DNA from: JANQRA01 sp035550735
GTDB lineage: Bacteria; Actinomycetota; Acidimicrobiia; Spongiisociales; ZC4RG35
Assembly: GCA_035550735.1 (NCBI GenBank)
Contig: DASZOM010000041.1
Coordinates: 35,043-99,042 of the forward strand
Direction of reading: 5' to 3'
DNA length: 64,000 nucleotides
Under the pieces are notes generated by a model. The model was not told the DNA's origin. It did not search any database and saw only the letters and a list, made by a program, of their open reading frames with translations. Numbering within the stretch: position 1 is the stretch's first letter; the number at the start of each line of letters is the position of its first letter. Positions 60,768 to 64,000 of the stretch are shown here, one piece after another. Made by a program: the position numbers and the translations under genes.

Positions 60768-61973
60768 TCAGCGCGCCCGATGCACCGTGTAGAGGTCGAG
60801 CGGGTCGGCGACACCTTTCAAGTGCACAGGCCCGACTGCATCGAAACCCACCGGTAGAGCCGACGCTGTGTCGACGACGACCTGACTGGCCAGGACCTCG
60901 CCGGGCCGGGCGTAGTCGGCCATCCTCGCCGCGATGTTGACGGTCCTCCCGAAGTAGTCCCCTTCCTGGAAGATCACCGGACCGGCGTGGATCCCGACAC
61001 GCGCCGGCGGCATCTCCCTGGCGGCGACTCCCTCAACCATCTCCAAGGCGGCGATGAGACCCTCAGCCGGGTCGGGGAAGTAGAACATCACGCCGTCTCC
61101 CAGCCACTTGACCGATTCCCCGCCGTGCTCGAGCGACGACCGCCGGACCAGGCCCCTCAACTCGGCTGCCAAACCTGCCGCCGCCTGGTCTCCCTCCTCC
61201 TCGGTGAGCCGGGTGTACCCGGTCAAGTCGAGAAAGCTCACGGCGGGTGGGTGGGTCAGCGGCGCGTAGAGGCCTTCCCGCTCGAGGACGGTCTCCAGGT
61301 TCTCCACCGCGTTCTTTGTCCAGGTGCGCTCCTGTTGCCCGTGGTACATGGCGACCAGGGCTCTCTCCATCACCGGAACGAGCCGCGACCCGATCTCGGC
61401 CTGGGCATCCATCATCTCCCGTTCGCTCATGCCCGACTCGAGCAGGGGCGACTCGACCTCGGTCCGGTACCACTGGGTCTCCGTCTCCGCGATCTGGCGC
61501 AGGCTCTCGGCGTACACCCGGAGCATGCTCTCGATCGCCGCTGGCCGCACCCCCTGGGAGAGCTGGATCTGCACTGATTCGATGACGGCGAGCTCGTCCT
61601 CACGCACGTAGTCCTCGGGTCGGGGCTCGGCGTAGCCGAATGCCTCGCGAACCCGTGCGAGAAGGTCGAAGGGGATTCCCTTGCCCTCACTGAGCTCCTG
61701 GAACGTCGTGGAGCTGAGGCCGGCGAACCAGTCGAAGGCGCTCACGTCCAGGTAGGTGAAGGAGAGCGTTCCGTCCCTCACTGCCGAGGCGATCCCCTCG
61801 AGTGGGACTCCCGCCGACTGGTAATTGTCAATCCAACGGGCCCGACGCACGTCGCCGGGGGCGAAGACGTCCCCATCACCGGGTGTGAGGATCCCCATCT
61901 CCACCAGCTGGTCGACGAATCCGACGTCGACTCCGGCCTTGTGTGCCACCTCTTGACGGGAGAGCTCGCTCAC
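60768..61973 (-). CDS. MerR-like HTH-class III nucleotidyl cyclase (no YHS)
   Basis: 401 aa from GTG 61973, with TTG 62003 as alternative; neither has a clear ribosome site. It parallels the protein at 38840-40216: an N-terminal MerR-like region (RQEVAHKAGVDVGFVDQLVEMGIL), an alpha-helical middle of about 150 residues, and a C-terminal class III cyclase with FLDLTGYT (metal Asp), VKWLGDGVMFYF (Lys, Asp) and RTVNIAARM (Asn, Arg). All catalytic residues look present. It lacks the YHS metal domain. cAMP or cGMP production is expected. It is the second cyclase of the window. Confidence 0.9.
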   Translation of the reverse strand: MSELSRQEVAHKAGVDVGFVDQLVEMGILTPGDGDVFAPGDVRRARWIDNYQSAGVPLEGIASAVRDGTLSFTYLDVSAFDWFAGLSSTTFQELSEGKGIPFDLLARVREAFGYAEPRPEDYVREDELAVIESVQIQLSQGVRPAAIESMLRVYAESLRQIAETETQWYRTEVESPLLESGMSEREMMDAQAEIGSRLVPVMERALVAMYHGQQERTWTKNAVENLETVLEREGLYAPLTHPPAVSFLDLTGYTRLTEEEGDQAAAGLAAELRGLVRRSSLEHGGESVKWLGDGVMFYFPDPAEGLIAALEMVEGVAAREMPPARVGIHAGPVIFQEGDYFGRTVNIAARMADYARPGEVLASQVVVDTASALPVGFDAVGPVHLKGVADPLDLYTVHRAR

Positions 61974-62060
61974 TTTGGTGAGGCTACGGGCACGTGGGAT
62001 CAAGCGCGGAGTCGGGAGCTCGCGTGGTGCTGGCTCCCGACTTCCAGTGGTCAGATTCTG

Positions 62061-62957
62061 TTACCGAGTGCGTATGTACTCGTCGATCAACTCGGCCATG
62101 TCCGCAACCAACTCGGGATTGCGTGGTGGCACGGAGAATTGGATTTCCACCCCGGCGACCGTGCCAGGGGTCCCTGGCTGGATCAGCCTCTCGTACTCGT
62201 CGGGTCGGGTTTCCTCGAGCCAGTCCTCGAATTCCTGGAATCCGTAGAAGTCGAGCTCCTGTGGAGCGTCATCGGGACCAGGATCGGGCCGAAGCATCTC
62301 GGTCGAGAACAGCGCTATCTGGCCGGACTCGTCGAGGACGACCGACAGGCTCTCCACCCATCCGGTCCGCAGAGCCTCCATGGAGAACCCTATCTCACAA
62401 CGGATGATCCGGTCGCTCTGAGCCTCACACGCCCGCAACTCCACCCTCCGATCGATCGCCGCACCCCAGGCGAAGTCGGCCTCGAAGCCGGCGGTGTCCG
62501 CCGTCGGGATCGTCCGGTCGGTTCCCTCGTGATAGGGCCGGTGGATACCGACCAGGAAACTGACCCCACCTTCCGGCCCGAAGTGGGACGCGAAGGCGTC
62601 GAGGTCTTCGTCGTTGATCGCCGCCACCGTTTCGGTGACGAGCGCAGCATGCTCCGGGGAGAGATCGGCCACCGCCGGGTCGATGTTTCCCGAGAGCAGC
62701 ATTGGAACGGCCGCTGCCACCACCAGGGCGAACCCGGCGACGGCCACGATCCATCCCGGAACGTTCCCGGAGCCAACGGATCGCGACTCTCGCTTCTCAC
62801 TTGTGATGTTCTGAACCATGTCGGTCCTTTCCATTACTTCGAGAAGAAACGAGGTGACCTGCTCTGGTGTCTCCCCCCCGACGCCGCCGATGGGGTTGGC
62901 GGCACGAAGACGCTCGATGACCGTCTTCGACTCTTGAGGGCTCACTTGCCTGGTCAC
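62061..62957 (-). CDS. Membrane anti-sigma-like protein with extracellular domain
   Basis: 298 aa, start at ATG 62957, overlapping the sigma gene stop by 4. The first 60 residues are cytoplasmic and charged; one membrane helix spans about 67-89 (PGWIVAVAGFALVVAAAVPMLL); residues about 90-298 are outside and contain SnoaL/NTF2-like features (AAINDEDLDAFASHFGPEGGVSF) up to the C-terminal EFEDWLEETRPDEYE. Position after an ECF sigma gene marks it as its likely anti-sigma factor, though no zinc (HxxxCxxC) motif is visible in the cytoplasmic part. Confidence 0.75.
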   Translation of the reverse strand: MTRQVSPQESKTVIERLRAANPIGGVGGETPEQVTSFLLEVMERTDMVQNITSEKRESRSVGSGNVPGWIVAVAGFALVVAAAVPMLLSGNIDPAVADLSPEHAALVTETVAAINDEDLDAFASHFGPEGGVSFLVGIHRPYHEGTDRTIPTADTAGFEADFAWGAAIDRRVELRACEAQSDRIIRCEIGFSMEALRTGWVESLSVVLDESGQIALFSTEMLRPDPGPDDAPQELDFYGFQEFEDWLEETRPDEYERLIQPGTPGTVAGVEIQFSVPPRNPELVADMAELIDEYIRTR

Positions 62958-63544
62958 GACTTCCCTCCTCTCGTGTCGGCACGTTTGGTGGCATGGCCGG
63001 CGTTAGGGGTTGCCAGGGCGGTGCTCATCCGGGCGACCGCCCGCTGCAGCCTCATATCGACGGCCGGCACAGAAATGCCGAGCACCCGAGAGATCTCGGA
63101 GCGTGACAGGTTCTCCCAGGCGTGCAGTCGCAGGATCTCCTGGTCGCCAGGTCTGAGGGTGCTCAATGCGGCGAGTACCTCGTCGTGCTCGGATCGGATC
63201 ACTGCAGTCTCGGCGGGCCCAGACGGCGCCGGGTCGGCGTTGCCGATGAGCTTTACGGAGAGCCTGGTGCGCCGGCGCTCACTGCGGTTCGCGTTGCGGA
63301 CCACGTTTCTGGCGACCCCGTATAGCCAGAAACGGGCCTCGTCGCCGGATGGGATGCCCGAGATGCGCCGCCAAGCGGTGGCGAAGACCTCGGCGAGGGC
63401 ATCCTCGGAGTCCTCCGGGCCCAACCGTCTCTGGAGATAGGCACGGAGATCGCCGCCGTGGTTCTCATAGAGGTTGCGCAGCCTCTCGTCTTGTACCGAC
63501 GTGCCGCCCATCATCCAAACCCCATCCGGCCGTGGCATCTCCAT
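62954..63544 (-). CDS. ECF-type RNA polymerase sigma factor
   Basis: 196 aa from ATG 63544 (GGAG 5 bases before), with GTG 63550 possible. Region 2 is NLYENHGGDLRAYLQRRLG and DALAEVFATAWRRISGIPSGDEARFWLYGVARNVVRN; region 4 is LSTLRPGDQEILRLHAWENLSRSEISRVLGISVPAVDMRLQRAV. It is coupled to the membrane protein 62061-62957. The upstream region has an inverted repeat (63553-63562, 63609-63618). Confidence 0.93.
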   Translation of the reverse strand: MEMPRPDGVWMMGGTSVQDERLRNLYENHGGDLRAYLQRRLGPEDSEDALAEVFATAWRRISGIPSGDEARFWLYGVARNVVRNANRSERRRTRLSVKLIGNADPAPSGPAETAVIRSEHDEVLAALSTLRPGDQEILRLHAWENLSRSEISRVLGISVPAVDMRLQRAVARMSTALATPNAGHATKRADTRGGKS

Positions 63545-63552
63545 TCTCACTC

Positions 63553-63618
63553 CACATGTCCGGAGAGAGCCGTCGCTAACGGAGTGACTTGTTAGGTCCT
63601 GACCCGATCGGACATGTG
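63553..63618. promoter_or_regulatory. Inverted repeat CACATGTCCG / CGGACATGTG upstream of ECF sigma gene
   Basis: Two perfect 10-base arms, CACATGTCCG (63553-63562) and CGGACATGTG (63609-63618), frame the likely promoter of the sigma gene. They could be a regulator binding site or the ends of a hairpin. No clear ECF -35/-10 pair is seen between them. Confidence 0.5.
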
Positions 63619-63662
63619 TGATGGAGTCCCAAGACCGGGACTCGGCACGCTGGTGGCAGGGC

Positions 63663-63681
63663 GGGGGAGTTCGCCTCCCCC
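63663..63681 (-). terminator. Hairpin after the partial membrane protein gene
   Basis: Stem GGGGGAG / CTCCCCC with loop TTCGC, 22 bases past the stop at 63703. No T run follows; GC-rich, moderate. Confidence 0.5.
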
Positions 63682-63702
63682 GTCCGGCCCTCGTGCATCG
63701 TC

Positions 63703-64000
63703 TCAGGCGCCGACTTCGGGCTCCAGCCGCTCCAGACCTCGCTTGCGATCGCCGGCACCGCCAAGCCGGAGCGCGGCCAGGAGGGCGGCAACGGCGATCC
63801 CGGCGGCGAGACCAACCAGGATCAGCACGACGGTCCGCTCGGTGTCCGGGGACTCCGGCACCGCCGGCGTCGCAGCCGGGGCGGGATCCGTCTCCTCCTC
63901 GGACGCCATCTCGGTGACCTTCTGCAGGACCCGTGCCTGCGTGGTGAGCAGGCTCTGCAGCCTGGTGCGCTGATCCAGGATCTGGTCCACGATCGCGGTG
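63703..64000 (-). CDS. Membrane protein, C-terminal part (partial)
   Basis: The reading frame is open into the window edge (GTG at 63990 is likely internal). Visible: a helix (DQILDQRTRLQSLLTTQARVLQKVTE), an Ala/Pro-rich stretch, one membrane helix (VVLILVGLAAGIAVAALLAALRL) and a basic/acidic tail. It could be the C-terminal end of a Wzz-like or other coiled-coil membrane protein; not enough remains to say. Confidence 0.5.
   Translation of the reverse strand, partial: TAIVDQILDQRTRLQSLLTTQARVLQKVTEMASEEETDPAPAATPAVPESPDTERTVVLILVGLAAGIAVAALLAALRLGGAGDRKRGLERLEPEVGA

Overview
The window is high-GC, densely packed bacterial chromosome, about 62 protein genes, two tRNAs and several regulatory RNAs or sites. 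No phage, IS, transposase, CRISPR or rRNA was seen. Gene content points to an actinobacterium, and I would guess an uncultured, Acidimicrobiia-like lineage (class is inference). The pointers are: a Tad pilus cluster divergent from a SerB-like HAD gene, as in Mycobacterium; deazaflavin (F420)-type DUF385 proteins; polyphosphate glucokinase; a MutT1-type Nudix/phosphatase fusion; GAF-ANTAR and STAS regulators; many GTG/TTG starts; and 4-base ATGA/GTGA overlaps.

Layout. 1-3.9 kb: end of topA, a PIN-PhoH ATPase, a DUF385 protein and PolX. 3.9-7.7 kb: minus-strand tadA-tadB-tadC-flp-tadE operon with a 184-aa protein ahead of tadA. 7.7-16.4 kb: housekeeping and metabolic genes (HAD phosphatase, ispD, GDPD, HU, enoyl-CoA hydratase, cupin, DUF3237, phosphoribosyltransferase, APH-like kinase, HisC-like aminotransferase). 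16.4-27.6 kb: fused E1 alpha/beta dehydrogenase, mutT1-like gene, an unusual long Flp pilin, a heterodimeric ABC exporter, a HerA-like ATPase and a CBS-domain protein. 27.7-36.5 kb: group 2 sigma factor, PspA with a TPM-domain partner, DUF255 protein, SoxR and heme A synthase. 36.5-42.9 kb: truncated cystathionine beta-synthase, tRNA-Sec, a YHS/MerR-like/cyclase protein, and an Nfu_N-ferredoxin reductase fusion. 43-53.4 kb: carbon metabolism (maeB, ppgK, gnd), hflX, serB, pepN. 53.4-58.3 kb: rplL/rplJ, rplA/rplK, nusG, secE, tRNA-Trp. 58.4-64 kb: regulators, comprising an RsbW-like kinase, two GAF(-ANTAR) proteins, a STAS protein, a second MerR-like cyclase, and an ECF sigma/anti-sigma pair.

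Most striking signals. (1) A dispersed 121-bp palindromic element sits between convergent genes at 42929-43049 and 49331-49451, with diverged relatives at 53312-53453 and 45371-45402. The inner part of the two full copies lies in opposite orientation while the outer ends do not, which suggests inversion between internal GCCCACTATTGGGC palindromes. (2) A tRNA-Sec lies next to a YHS-MerR-cyclase whose paralogue is 21 kb away. (3) An Nfu_N domain is fused to an FNR-type reductase. (4) A tiny ORF with a near-perfect Shine-Dalgarno and a hairpin at its stop lies in the cbs/HTH intergenic gap. (5) A plus-strand hydrolase separates rplKA from rplJL and shares its upstream region with the L10 leader.
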